This document shows, piece by piece, positions 8,287-17,774 of a stretch of 64,000 bases of DNA. The stretch is taken from NCBI RefSeq assembly GCF_052156635.1, contig NZ_JBQKUO010000002.1, positions 558,001 through 622,000 of the forward strand. The letters are read 5' to 3'. The notes under the pieces are model-generated. The model was not told where the DNA came from. It saw nothing but the letters and a program-made list of their open reading frames with translations, and did not search any database. Source of the stretch: Nitrospina sp052156635 (GTDB taxonomy: Bacteria > Nitrospinota > Nitrospinia > Nitrospinales > Nitrospinaceae). The first letter of the stretch is position 1; each line of letters begins with the position of its first letter. A program made the position numbers and the translations under genes.

Positions 8287-9180
8287 ATGGCGGATACCGA
8301 ATCGATTATCAAGGAAGGCCTGAACATCGAAAACAGCGAACTCGATCTGCGCGAGCGCGAAATCGGCGATGAGGACCTGAAAAACATCGTCCAAAGCGAC
8401 CAGATCAAGGACATCACTGCGATATTCCTGGAGTTCAACGAGGTTGGCGATGAGGGCGTTCAGGCCCTGCTCGACTGCAAGGAAATGAAGAACCTCACCG
8501 TCCTCAACCTGTTCAAAAACCAGGTGACGGATGCCGGACTGGCCGCAATGTGCAAGTCCAAAACCATGCTCAACCTGTCCGAACTGATTTTGAGCGACAA
8601 TAAAATCACCGCCGAAGGCGCAAAAGCGCTGGCCAAATCCACCATTCTGGGCAACCTGGTCTCGCTTTGGGTGGGGGACGGACTGGAGGATGAGGGCGCT
8701 GCAGCTATTGCCGAGTCGGAAACTCTCACTCGGCTCAATCTGCTGTCACTCTACCGCAACAATATCGCCGATGAAGGGGCTCAGGCCATTGCCCGGTCAA
8801 AAAATCTTTCCAAGCTGACCGAGCTCAACCTCAACTGGAATTATATCGAATCGGACGGGGCCGTCGCCCTGGCGGAATCGGAAACGCTCAAGAATCTCCA
8901 GCAGTTGACGTTGACGTACAATCCCATCGGTGACCGCGGGGTGGAGGCCATCGCCAAATCCGAATGCATGCGCAATCTGACCCTGCTCGATCTGTATGAA
9001 ACCGAGATCACCGACAAGGGGGCACGCGCCATTGCGGAGTCCAAGGTCCTGTCCAATCTGGAAACCCTGATCCTCGTTCACAACGACATCAGTGAGGAGG
9101 TGCAGGAGTTGATTCAGAATTCGGAAAACCTGCCCAAGCTGTCCAAAGTGGTGTTCCGGCTCACCCCCGCCGAACATTGA
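8287..9180 (+). CDS. Cytosolic leucine-rich-repeat protein (RI-like repeats)
   Basis: 297 residues with no signal peptide. Almost the whole chain consists of about ten leucine-rich repeats of 27 residues, pattern L..L..L.L..N.I.DEGA.AIA.S (for example LTRLNLLSLYRNNIADEGAQ). This is the ribonuclease-inhibitor type, expected to fold as a curved solenoid for protein binding. Two more LRR proteins with the same repeat but with signal peptides lie at 18506 and 21467. It is followed by two cytosolic propeller genes on the same strand. Role unknown; a scaffold or sensor is plausible from fold alone. Confidence 0.88.
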   Translation: MADTESIIKEGLNIENSELDLREREIGDEDLKNIVQSDQIKDITAIFLEFNEVGDEGVQALLDCKEMKNLTVLNLFKNQVTDAGLAAMCKSKTMLNLSELILSDNKITAEGAKALAKSTILGNLVSLWVGDGLEDEGAAAIAESETLTRLNLLSLYRNNIADEGAQAIARSKNLSKLTELNLNWNYIESDGAVALAESETLKNLQQLTLTYNPIGDRGVEAIAKSECMRNLTLLDLYETEITDKGARAIAESKVLSNLETLILVHNDISEEVQELIQNSENLPKLSKVVFRLTPAEH

Positions 9181-9297
9181 CCCCTGTTTGGGGCTGTCTC
9201 TATTCGGGGCCGTACCTCGCCTGAAATATCGTTGCGGGGTGAGACGTCAACGAATACCGTTTCTCAATCTGTTTTTCATTAAGGATCGAAGCAAACC

Positions 9298-10134
9298 ATG
9301 TTTACGGGCGAAAAACCGGATTTGATGGACATCTGGCCGTTCAATGAGAACAGCATTTATGTTGTGGGGAAAGACGGAATTCCCCAGTACTTCGATGGTG
9401 AGTTCTGGACCCCCGAACGGACGGAAAATACCAATCCACTCATGGGGATCTGGGCTGCGCACGAAGACTGCATCTATGCGGTCGGTATCGGTGGAGTGGT
9501 CATCCACTACGACGGCAAGGAGTGGACACAGATCGACACCGGCAATTACGACTCACTCAACTCACTGTACGGCTATGATGAATCGCACATATTCATTTTC
9601 GGTGTCGGTGGCCGCGTGCTGTTCTGGAACGGGACGTCCTGGGAATATCGCGAACCCAACACCATTCACGACCTGTTCGGCTTCTGGGGAGCGGACATCA
9701 ACCGGATCCACGCCGTCGGTGGCGAGGGCATCTACCGCTTCTACGACGGCAAGACCTTCCACCGCCGCGAGGAATTGACCGATGAGCAGACCTCGCTTTA
9801 CGGCATCTGGGGCGCCGGTGCCGACAGCGTCTATACGGTGGGCTCGTACGGTACCATCCTGCATTTCGACGGCAACGAGTGGACCCGCATGGAAACGGGT
9901 ACCGAGGAATACATCCTCGCCATCTGGGGGAGTTCCGACGACAACATCTTCGCCGTGGGCGACGCCTCCACTCTGTTGCACTATGACGGGAAGGCTTGGA
10001 CGCAGATGGAAATTCCCTTTGACTCTTACTTCACCAAGGTGCGAGGACTTGCGCCGGACAAGGTCTGGGTGTGCGGAGAAAACGGTTGCGTCATCTTCTA
10101 CGATGGCAAAAAATGGCACGACGTTTCATTGTGA
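9298..10134 (+). CDS. Predicted seven-bladed beta-propeller protein (paralog 1)
   Basis: 278 residues made of seven consecutive ~40-residue repeats. Each contains [IV]..VG..G...H[FY]DG..W followed by ...[IL].G.WG (for example NIFAVGDASTLLHYDGKAWT). Seven equal repeats filling the protein suggest a closed seven-bladed propeller. There is no signal peptide, so it should be cytosolic. The same repeat is common in exported proteins of myxobacteria-like genomes, but I cannot assign a function. Its paralog follows 52 bp downstream. The ATG at 9298 follows a purine-rich stretch (AAGGATCGAAG). Confidence 0.8.
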   Translation: MFTGEKPDLMDIWPFNENSIYVVGKDGIPQYFDGEFWTPERTENTNPLMGIWAAHEDCIYAVGIGGVVIHYDGKEWTQIDTGNYDSLNSLYGYDESHIFIFGVGGRVLFWNGTSWEYREPNTIHDLFGFWGADINRIHAVGGEGIYRFYDGKTFHRREELTDEQTSLYGIWGAGADSVYTVGSYGTILHFDGNEWTRMETGTEEYILAIWGSSDDNIFAVGDASTLLHYDGKAWTQMEIPFDSYFTKVRGLAPDKVWVCGENGCVIFYDGKKWHDVSL

Positions 10135-10186
10135 TCGCGTAACTCACGCAGCAACGAACCGCTGAAATTTCAAACGGGGATGGGAC

Positions 10187-11014
10187 ATGAGCCAGTTGAC
10201 GAGCAGCAACCTGCTGTCTGTGTACGGCTTCGGCGCCGACAATGTATTCATCGGGGGAGCTGAAGGCACCTGCCTGCACTGGAACGGCAAAGAATGGAAC
10301 AAGATCGATACCGGCGGACGCTGGACCCTCAAACGGATGTGGGGCACCGCGCCGGACAACCTCTACGCCGTCTGCACCGACGGCAAAATCATCCGCTACA
10401 ACGGCAAGGAGTGGAAGGCGGAAGACACCGACAGCCTGCCGCCCATGTCCGGTATCTGGGGTTTGGGCGAGAACGAAATCTACGCCTGTTGCCGCATCGG
10501 CAAAATCCTCAGGTATGACGGCCAGAACTGGAAATTCATGTCCAGCGGCACGCAGACGGACATCGCCGCCGTCTGGGGCTGGGACCGGGAAAACATGTAC
10601 GCCGTCGGCTTCGACGGACTGGTGCTCAAACTCCACGACACCGAGTGGAAGCGCATGACCTTCAACTCCAACGCGGAGTTGTACAGCATCTACGGATTCG
10701 GCCCCGAGGACATGTATTTCGCCGGGTCTTTCGGTACGCTGATCCACTTCAACGGTAATGATTTCAAGGTGATGCCGACTCCCGTCGAGGACTTCTTCCT
10801 CGATGTGTGGGGACCCAGCGAGGAACTGGTGTTCGCGGTGGGTGACGTCGGTCTCATTATCTACCGCGACGGCGACCAGTGGACGCGTATCGAGTCCAAT
10901 ACCGAGGAATACCTCACCGCCATCTGGGGTCCGAACGAAAATGACATGTACGCGGTGGGGGACAACGGCCTCATCCTGCACTGGGACGGCGAGGACTGGA
11001 AGGAAGTGGAGTAG
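10187..11014 (+). CDS. Predicted seven-bladed beta-propeller protein (paralog 2)
   Basis: 275 residues, again seven ~39-residue repeats (for example LVFAVGDVGLIIYRDGDQWT and DMYAVGDNGLILHWDGEDWK), without a signal peptide. Clearly a tandem duplicate of the preceding gene, but diverged: two repeats carry Cys in place of the usual Gly (YAVCTDG, YACCRIG). The start ATG is preceded by GGGGATGGGAC. A weak GC stem (11015-11019 with 11033-11037) follows the stop. Likely co-transcribed with paralog 1; the two may form a hetero-oligomer. Function unknown. Confidence 0.8.
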   Translation: MSQLTSSNLLSVYGFGADNVFIGGAEGTCLHWNGKEWNKIDTGGRWTLKRMWGTAPDNLYAVCTDGKIIRYNGKEWKAEDTDSLPPMSGIWGLGENEIYACCRIGKILRYDGQNWKFMSSGTQTDIAAVWGWDRENMYAVGFDGLVLKLHDTEWKRMTFNSNAELYSIYGFGPEDMYFAGSFGTLIHFNGNDFKVMPTPVEDFFLDVWGPSEELVFAVGDVGLIIYRDGDQWTRIESNTEEYLTAIWGPNENDMYAVGDNGLILHWDGEDWKEVE

Positions 11015-11097
11015 GGGCCAAATTCCTGTATCGGCCCTGTTGTTTTCGTCTTTCCCGGAGCGCCCCTCGGGCAGCCGCACAGGCCCGCGCAATCGGC

Positions 11098-11127
11098 TTG
11101 ACACCCTCCGCCCCTCGGTGGTACTGT
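11098..11127 (+). promoter_or_regulatory. Promoter of the trp operon
   Basis: Consensus TTGACA (11098-11103), an 18-bp spacer and TACTGT (11122-11127). The predicted transcript starts near 11134, giving a leader of about 78 nt before trpE that contains the terminator at 11180-11204. Confidence 0.7.
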
Positions 11128-11179
11128 CATTAAACTAACTCATTGAAAATAGACCCTTTCTAAGAGGCCTTTTTCGTGT

Positions 11180-11204
11180 AGCACAGTGCGTCTGTGCTTT
11201 TTTT
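11180..11204 (+). terminator. Intrinsic terminator in the trp leader, abutting the trpE start
   Basis: A 7-bp perfect stem (11180-11186 with 11192-11198, 5-nt loop) is followed by a run of seven T, ending only 7 nt before the trpE ATG at 11212. It lies between the trp promoter and the first gene, so it is positioned to act as an attenuator. No Trp-rich leader peptide, T-box or TRAP repeat array is visible in the leader. Confidence 0.8.
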
Positions 11205-11211
11205 GTTTGCA

Positions 11212-12701
11212 ATGTACAAACCCTCTCTCGATGACTTCAAGGCCAAGGCGAAACAGGGCAACCTGATTCCGGTTTATAAGGAAATCCTCGCCGATTTGGA
11301 TACGCCTGTCTCGGCGTTTATGAAAATCCGCGACGGCATGCACGCCTTTCTTCTGGAAAGCGTCGAGGGCGGCGACAAGTGGGCGCGCTACTGCTTCATC
11401 GGGTGCAATCCGTCGACGGTTATCCAGACCAAAGGCGATTCGGTCACGGTCCAGACCTCCGGCCAGAACGAAACCCGGCAGTTGAACGGCGAGCAACCGC
11501 TGTCAGTGGTGAAGGAGATGCTTTCCCGGTACCAGCCGGTGGCGGTGGACGGCCTGCCGCGCTTCTCCGGCGGGGCGGTGGGGTTCATCGGCTACGACAT
11601 GGTGCGCTACTTCGAGGACCTGCCGAACCAGACCGAAGACGACCTCGATATCCCGGATTCCTACTTCGTCATCACCGACACGCTTCTCGTGTTCGACAAT
11701 GTGACGCAGACCATAAAGATCGTTTCCAACGCCCATACGCCGGGGCGCGACCTCGACGAACTGTACCTGGAGACGACGGGCAAGATCGAGGCGCTGGAAC
11801 GCCTGCTCCGAAAAGACCTGTCGCAACACAGCAACGGCGGCCATCCCTCCCTGCAAAGCAGTCACGCCGAGATCCATTCCAATTTCGAGGAAGAGGAATT
11901 CAAAAAAGCGGTTCTCAAGGTCAAGGATTACATCCGCGAGGGGGATGCCATCCAGGTGGTGCTGTCTCAGAGGCTCCGCTTCGAGCTCAAGCAGGACCCG
12001 TTCGTACTGTATCGCGCGCTCCGCACCATCAACCCGTCGCCCTACATGTATTACCTGAGCTTCGGCGACATGCAGGTGGTGGGGTCGTCACCGGAGGTGC
12101 TGGTGCGGCTGGAGGGCAAAGACGTCGAGGTGCGGCCCATTGCGGGCACCCGCAAGCGCGGTAGAAATGAAGACGAGGACCGGGCACTGGAAAAGGACCT
12201 CCTGCAGGATGAAAAGGAGCTGGCCGAGCACATCATGCTGGTGGACCTGGGTCGCAACGACCTGGGCCGGGTGGCGGAAATCCGCAGTGTGGAGGTGAAC
12301 GAGAAATTCACCATAGAAAGATATTCGCACGTCATGCACATTGTCTCCAACGTTCGCGGTATATTAAAGGAAGGCCTCGACTGCTTCGACGTTTTGGCGG
12401 CGGCGTTCCCGGCGGGAACGGTGTCCGGCGCGCCCAAAATCCGTGCCATGGAAATCATCGAGGAACTCGAGCCCACGCGGCGCGGCCTTTACGCCGGGGC
12501 GGTGGGTTATATCAGTTTCAACGGTAACATGGACACGGCCATTGCCATCCGCACGCTCGTAGTCAAAAACCAGACGGGGTATCTCGGGGTCGGCGCGGGC
12601 ATCGTCGCTGATTCGGTTCCGGAAAAGGAATTCGAGGAAACCATGAACAAGGGCAGGGCCATGCTGAAGGCGGTGGAACTGGCGGAGAAGGGATTGGTCT
12701 T

Positions 12702-12705
<4 letters not shown>
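11212..12705 (+). CDS. trpE: Anthranilate synthase component I
   Basis: 497 residues from the ATG at 11212 (MYKPSLDDFKAKA); a GTG 18 bp upstream lies inside the terminator stem and is unlikely. It converts chorismate plus ammonia or glutamine to anthranilate, the first tryptophan step. Visible are the feedback-site LLES motif (FLLESVEGG), RPIAGTRKRGRNEDEDRA, LVDLGRNDLGRVAEI and PAGTVSGAPKIRAMEIIEEL of the chorismate-binding domain. The LLES motif indicates inhibition by tryptophan. No Shine-Dalgarno is visible: the bases before the ATG are the T tract of the leader terminator. It overlaps trpG by 4 bp. Confidence 0.97.
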
Positions 12706-13287
<582 letters not shown>

Positions 13288-13313
<26 letters not shown>

Positions 13314-14319
13314 AGCGGTCGATGGCCGTGACCTGACCGAAGAGGAGATGATCCACGTCATGACCCTCGTCATGGAGGGGAAGGTGGAGCGGTCGTTCCT
13401 CGGTGCGTTTTTGACGGCACTGCGCATGAAGGGAGAGACGGTTTCGGAGATCACCGGCGCCGCCAGAGTGATGCGCGAGAAGGCGGAAAAACTGGATGCC
13501 GACGGTGAGCATTCCGTCGACACCTGTGGCACCGGCGGCGACGGGGCAAACACATTCAACATCTCGACCGCCGTGGCGTTTGTCGTGGCGGGGGCAGGGA
13601 TCACGGTCGCCAAGCACGGCAACCGCGCGGTGTCCAGTCGCTCCGGTAGCGCGGATGTCCTCAAATGCCTCGGCGTCAATGTCGAGGCGGAAAAGTCCGT
13701 TGTTGAAAAATGTTTGAAGGATGTGGGCATGGCGTTCCTGTTTGCGCCGTCGATGCACAAGGCGATGAAACATGCGGCCGACGTGCGCCGCGAACTGGGA
13801 TTCCGCACTATATTCAATCTGCTTGGACCGCTCACCAATCCGGCGGGCGTCCAGGCGCAGGTGGTGGGGGTGTTCGACGCCAAATGGACCGAACCGCTGG
13901 CCAACGTTCTGGGCAAACTCGGGTGCCGTCACGCATTTATCGTGCACGGCGAGGACGGGCTCGATGAGATCACCCTCACCGGGCCGACCCAGGTCGCGGA
14001 ACTCAAGGACGGCACGGTCAAGGCGTATGTGCTGAATCCGCAAGATGTGGGACTGACCTTGTGCAATGCGAAGGATCTGAAAGGCGGCGAGGCCGAAGAC
14101 AACGCCGAACTCGTGCGTGGCATTCTGGTGGGTGCGCCCGGACCGAAACGCGATATCGTCCTGCTCAATGCCGCCGCCGCTATCGTGGCTGCGGGCAAAG
14201 CCGTCGATTTGCAAGCCGGGATCGATGCCGCGCGCCGGTCCATCGACTCGGGTGCGGCGAAACAGAAACTGGAAGACCTGTGCCGCGTCAGCAACCAGCG
14301 TCCCGTCAACGTGCCGTAG
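13288..14319 (+). CDS. trpD: Anthranilate phosphoribosyltransferase
   Basis: 343 residues, the normal length. Transfers phosphoribose from PRPP to anthranilate. The PRPP-binding CGTGGDGANTFNIST loop, the KHGNRAVSSRSGSADVLK motif and the metal-site region (EDGLDEITLTGPT) are intact. It begins inside the end of trpG, so translation is probably coupled. Start chosen by the conserved N-terminus (ILHKAVDGRDLTEEEM). Confidence 0.97.
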
Positions 14320-14329
14320 GAAATCGATC

Positions 14330-15142
14330 ATGCGCAACATTCTGGACACCATCTTCGAACACAAGAAAGACGACGTCGCCACGGCGAAGCGCGAACGGCC
14401 GCTCTCTGAATTGAAGGGGCGGCTGAGCCAGGCGCAGAAAGCGCAGGATGTTCTGGGCATTCTGTCACGTAAGGGGGATGGATCGAACATCATCGCCGAG
14501 ATCAAGCGGCGTACGCCGTTCAAGGGCGACCTGGTGCAGGACTTCGATGCGATGAAGATCGCCAAGGAGTATGCGGACAACGGTGCGTCGGCCATTTCGA
14601 TCCTGACCGACAACAAATTCTTCGGCGGCAGTCTCGATTATCTTCAGCAGGCGAAGCAGGAGGTGAGCATTCCTCTCCTGCGCAAGGATTTCATCTACAC
14701 CGAGTACCAGGTGTACGAATCGCGGGCGTTCGGCGCGGATTTCTATTTGCTCATCGCCACCTCGCTTGACAAGAACCAGTTGAAGGACCTGATGGCGCTG
14801 GGCCACGAACTGGGTTTTACGGCGCTCGTCGAGACGCACAACGAAAAGGATCTGGAGAAGGCGCTGTACGCCGACGCCAAACTGCTCGGCATCAACAATC
14901 GCGACCTGACCACGGGCAAGACGGACCTCGCCGTGTCGCGCCGCCTGCTGGGTCAACTGAAAGGCCTGGGCGGGCTGTGCCTGGTGTGTGAAAGCGGTAT
15001 TTACGAACGCACCCACATCGAGGAATTCGAATCGCTCGGCATGCACGCGTTCTTGATCGGCGAAAGCCTGATGAAGGCGGACTGCATCCCCGAAAAATTA
15101 CAGGAACTGCGCGGCCATGACAAAACGTCCGTTTCCGGTTAA
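14330..15142 (+). CDS. trpC: Indole-3-glycerol phosphate synthase
   Basis: 270 residues from the ATG at 14330, 10 bp after trpD; an upstream open stretch in the same frame is only the shadow of trpD. TIM-barrel enzyme that decarboxylates and closes CdRP to indole-glycerol phosphate. Visible are the catalytic lysine motif IIAEIKRRTPFKGDL (the family usually has SPS where this has TPF), LLRKDFIYTEYQVYESRA, LLGINNRDLTTGKTDL and CESGIYERTHIEEFESLG. Not fused to TrpF. It overlaps trpF by 26 bp. Confidence 0.96.
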   Translation: MRNILDTIFEHKKDDVATAKRERPLSELKGRLSQAQKAQDVLGILSRKGDGSNIIAEIKRRTPFKGDLVQDFDAMKIAKEYADNGASAISILTDNKFFGGSLDYLQQAKQEVSIPLLRKDFIYTEYQVYESRAFGADFYLLIATSLDKNQLKDLMALGHELGFTALVETHNEKDLEKALYADAKLLGINNRDLTTGKTDLAVSRRLLGQLKGLGGLCLVCESGIYERTHIEEFESLGMHAFLIGESLMKADCIPEKLQELRGHDKTSVSG

Positions 15143-15746
15143 AGTCAAGGTCTGCGGCATGACCTCGCTGGAAGATACGATGCATGCGGTCGAATGCGGC
15201 GCGGATGCGGTGGGCTTCATCTTTTTCAAGAAAAGCCCACGCGCGGTGACGGCCAGACAGGCCAAGGCCATCGCTGAAAAACTGCCGCCGTTTGTACAGA
15301 GGGTCGGCGTGTTCGTCAATGAAACCGCCGAGGTCATCGAGCGCACCGTCAAAACCTGCGGTCTGGATGTTGTGCAGTTGCATGGCGACGAGTCGCCCGC
15401 GTTCTGCAAACGCATCGCGGCCAGGGTGGTGAAAGCCATCCGGGTGAAGGATGCGGAATCGGTCAAAGGCCTGTCACGTTATGCCGTCGATGCGTTTCTG
15501 CTCGACGCGTACAAGGAAGGCGAGTGGGGCGGCACCGGTGAGCGCTTCAACTGGAGCCTCGTCAAGCAGGCGCGCCGGCACGGCCCGGTGATCCTCGCAG
15601 GTGGTCTCGACCCGGAAAACGTCGCCGAAGGCATCCGCGTGTGCCGACCGTATGGGGTGGATGTGTGTTCCGGAGTGGAATCGAAGCCGGGCAAAAAGAA
15701 CCGGAATAAAGTACGCAAGTTCATTGAAGCCGTAAAAGGAATGTGA
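15117..15746 (+). CDS. trpF: Phosphoribosylanthranilate isomerase
   Basis: 209 residues. Amadori rearrangement of phosphoribosyl-anthranilate to CdRP. The N-terminus VKVCGMTSLEDTMHAVECGA carries the catalytic Cys, VGFIFFKKSPRAVTARQAKA is the next family block, and the C-terminus has the active-site Asp and phosphate loop (GVDVCSGVESKPGKKNRNKV). It starts within the end of trpC and its stop touches the trpB start region. Confidence 0.96.
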   Translation: MTKRPFPVKVKVCGMTSLEDTMHAVECGADAVGFIFFKKSPRAVTARQAKAIAEKLPPFVQRVGVFVNETAEVIERTVKTCGLDVVQLHGDESPAFCKRIAARVVKAIRVKDAESVKGLSRYAVDAFLLDAYKEGEWGGTGERFNWSLVKQARRHGPVILAGGLDPENVAEGIRVCRPYGVDVCSGVESKPGKKNRNKVRKFIEAVKGM

Positions 15747-15748
15747 CC

Positions 15749-16960
15749 ATGGCTCAACCGAAAGATTACACGACCGTCCCGGATGCCAGCGGGCATTTCG
15801 GCCAGTTCGGCGGTAAGTACGTCATCGAGACGCTGATGCCCGCGCTCACCGAGCTGGAGCGGATTTACAACGAAACCCGGCAGGATCCGGAGTTCCAGCG
15901 CGAACTCAAGTATTACCTCGAGCAGTACGTCGGACGGCCATCGCCGCTGTATTTCGCGGAAAACCTGACCCGCCAGCTGGGCGGTGCAAAGGTGTACCTC
16001 AAGCGCGAAGACCTCAACCACACCGGGGCGCACAAGATCAACAACACCATCGGCAGCGCTCTCCTCACCAAACGCATGGGCAAGAAGCGCGTCATCGCCG
16101 AAACGGGAGCCGGACAGCACGGCGTCGCCACGGCCACGGCGGCTGCGTTGTTCGATCTCGAATGCGAAGTGTTCATGGGCGAGGAAGACATCCGCAGGCA
16201 GGCGCTCAACGTATTCCGTATGAAACTCCTCGGTGCGAAGGTCATCCCCGTCTCCTCCGGCACGCGCACCCTCAAGGACGCCACCAGCGAGGCCATCCGC
16301 AACTGGATCACCACCGTCGAGACCACGCATTACATCATCGGTTCGGTCGTCGGGCCGCATCCGTTTCCCATGATCGTCCGCGATTTTCAGAAGATCATCG
16401 GCGAGGAAGCGAAACGGCAGTTGCAGGAAGTGGAAGGCCGACTGCCGGACATCTGTGTCGCCTGCGTCGGTGGCGGGAGCAATTCCATCGGCCTGTTCTA
16501 CCCCTTCGTCAACGACGAATCCGTGAAGCTGATGGGTGTCGAGGCGGCCGGCCACGGCATCGACACCGGCAAACACGGTGCGTCGCTGGGCCACGGCGGG
16601 GTGGGGGTTCTGCACGGCATGAAAAGTTACCTGTTGTTCAACGAGGACGGGCAGATTCACGAAGCGCATTCCATCTCCGCCGGACTCGACTATCCCGGCG
16701 TCGGCTGCGAGCACAGTTATTACCGCGAGACCGGACGGGCGGAGTATGTGTCGATCACCGACGAGGAAGCCCTCGAAGGATTCAAACTGCTGTCGAAGTC
16801 GGAGGGCATCATCCCGGCGCTGGAGTCGGCGCACGCCATCGCGCAGGTGGTCAAGATCGCGCCGAAGATGAAGAAAGACGAGATCATCGTGCTCTGCCTG
16901 TCGGGCCGCGGCGACAAGGACGTCAACCAGGTGGCTGAGTTTCTGGGAGAACAGCCGTGA
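15749..16960 (+). CDS. trpB: Tryptophan synthase beta chain
   Basis: 403 residues from the ATG at 15749, preferred over a GTG at 15743 because AAGGA (15736-15740) is 8 nt upstream of the ATG. PLP enzyme joining indole and serine. The PLP lysine is in LNHTGAHKINNTIGSALL, and the phosphate-cup motif is VGGGSNSIGLFYPF. GRAEYVSITDEEAL and the late LSGRGDKDV are also typical. This is the standard TrpB1 type that pairs with TrpA, encoded directly after it with a 4-bp overlap. Confidence 0.97.
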   Translation: MAQPKDYTTVPDASGHFGQFGGKYVIETLMPALTELERIYNETRQDPEFQRELKYYLEQYVGRPSPLYFAENLTRQLGGAKVYLKREDLNHTGAHKINNTIGSALLTKRMGKKRVIAETGAGQHGVATATAAALFDLECEVFMGEEDIRRQALNVFRMKLLGAKVIPVSSGTRTLKDATSEAIRNWITTVETTHYIIGSVVGPHPFPMIVRDFQKIIGEEAKRQLQEVEGRLPDICVACVGGGSNSIGLFYPFVNDESVKLMGVEAAGHGIDTGKHGASLGHGGVGVLHGMKSYLLFNEDGQIHEAHSISAGLDYPGVGCEHSYYRETGRAEYVSITDEEALEGFKLLSKSEGIIPALESAHAIAQVVKIAPKMKKDEIIVLCLSGRGDKDVNQVAEFLGEQP

Positions 16961-17757
16961 ACCGCATCGAGCAGCGCATCGAAGACCTGCGCACCAAAAA
17001 ACAGAAAGCCCTGGTGGCGTTCATCACGGCCGGCGATCCCAGCCTCGACGCGACCAAAGACATCTTTCAGGTGATCGAGGAAAACGGAGCGGACATCGTG
17101 GAGCTTGGCGTGCCGTTCTCCGATCCCCTGGCCGACGGACCCGTCATCCAGGCGGCGTCGCAACGCTCGCTCAAAAGCGGCACCACGTTGAAAAAGATTC
17201 TGGCGCTGGTTTCCGACCTGCGCAAAACGTCCGAGCTTCCCATCGTGCTCATGACCAGCTACAACCCGGTGTTCGTGTATGGTGAGGAGCAGTTTGTGAA
17301 CGATGCCGTGGCCGCAGGCGTGGACGGCGTCATCGTGCCCGACCTGCCGCCGGAGGAATCGACGGCGTTCGAAAGCTTTGCCAACAGCAAGGGCCTGCGC
17401 GTCATCTACCTGCTCGCGCCCACCAGCACGCCGGACCGGGTGCGCATGATTTCCGAAAAGAGTCGCGGTTTCATATATTACATCTCCCTCACCGGGGTCA
17501 CCGGCATGCAGAGCAAGTTCAGCAGCAACCTTCAGTCGCGCATCGGCGAGGTGAAAAAAGTCACCACGCATCCAGTGATGATCGGCTTCGGGATCTCCGG
17601 TCCGGAAGAAGCGAAAGAAGCGTCGCAGATGTCCGACGGCGTGATCGTCGGAAGCGCCATCGTCAAACTCATCGACCAGTGCTCCAGTCCCGACGAGCGC
17701 AAGGAAAAGGTCGGCCAGTTCATTGCCAGCATCAAGAGCGCCCTCAACGGAGCCTGA
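16957..17757 (+). CDS. trpA: Tryptophan synthase alpha chain
   Basis: 266 residues, GTG start overlapping the trpB stop. It cleaves indole-glycerol phosphate and channels indole to TrpB. Catalytic Glu is in VELGVPFSDPLADGPVIQAA, catalytic Asp in GVIVPDLPPEES, and the phosphate loop is GFGISGPEEA with VIVGSAIVK. It completes the trp set E-G-D-C-F-B-A. A glycosyltransferase follows after 17 bp. Confidence 0.97.
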   Translation: MNRIEQRIEDLRTKKQKALVAFITAGDPSLDATKDIFQVIEENGADIVELGVPFSDPLADGPVIQAASQRSLKSGTTLKKILALVSDLRKTSELPIVLMTSYNPVFVYGEEQFVNDAVAAGVDGVIVPDLPPEESTAFESFANSKGLRVIYLLAPTSTPDRVRMISEKSRGFIYYISLTGVTGMQSKFSSNLQSRIGEVKKVTTHPVMIGFGISGPEEAKEASQMSDGVIVGSAIVKLIDQCSSPDERKEKVGQFIASIKSALNGA

Positions 17758-17774
17758 GCCGCAGGCGGCCCCTC

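Noticed and set aside
11015..11037. Terminator after the second propeller gene
   Set aside because: Only a 5-bp stem with a 13-nt loop and an interrupted T run; not strong enough to call.
14117..14329. N-terminal extension of TrpC
   Set aside because: The upstream frame is a shadow of trpD; the ATG at 14330 gives the normal length.
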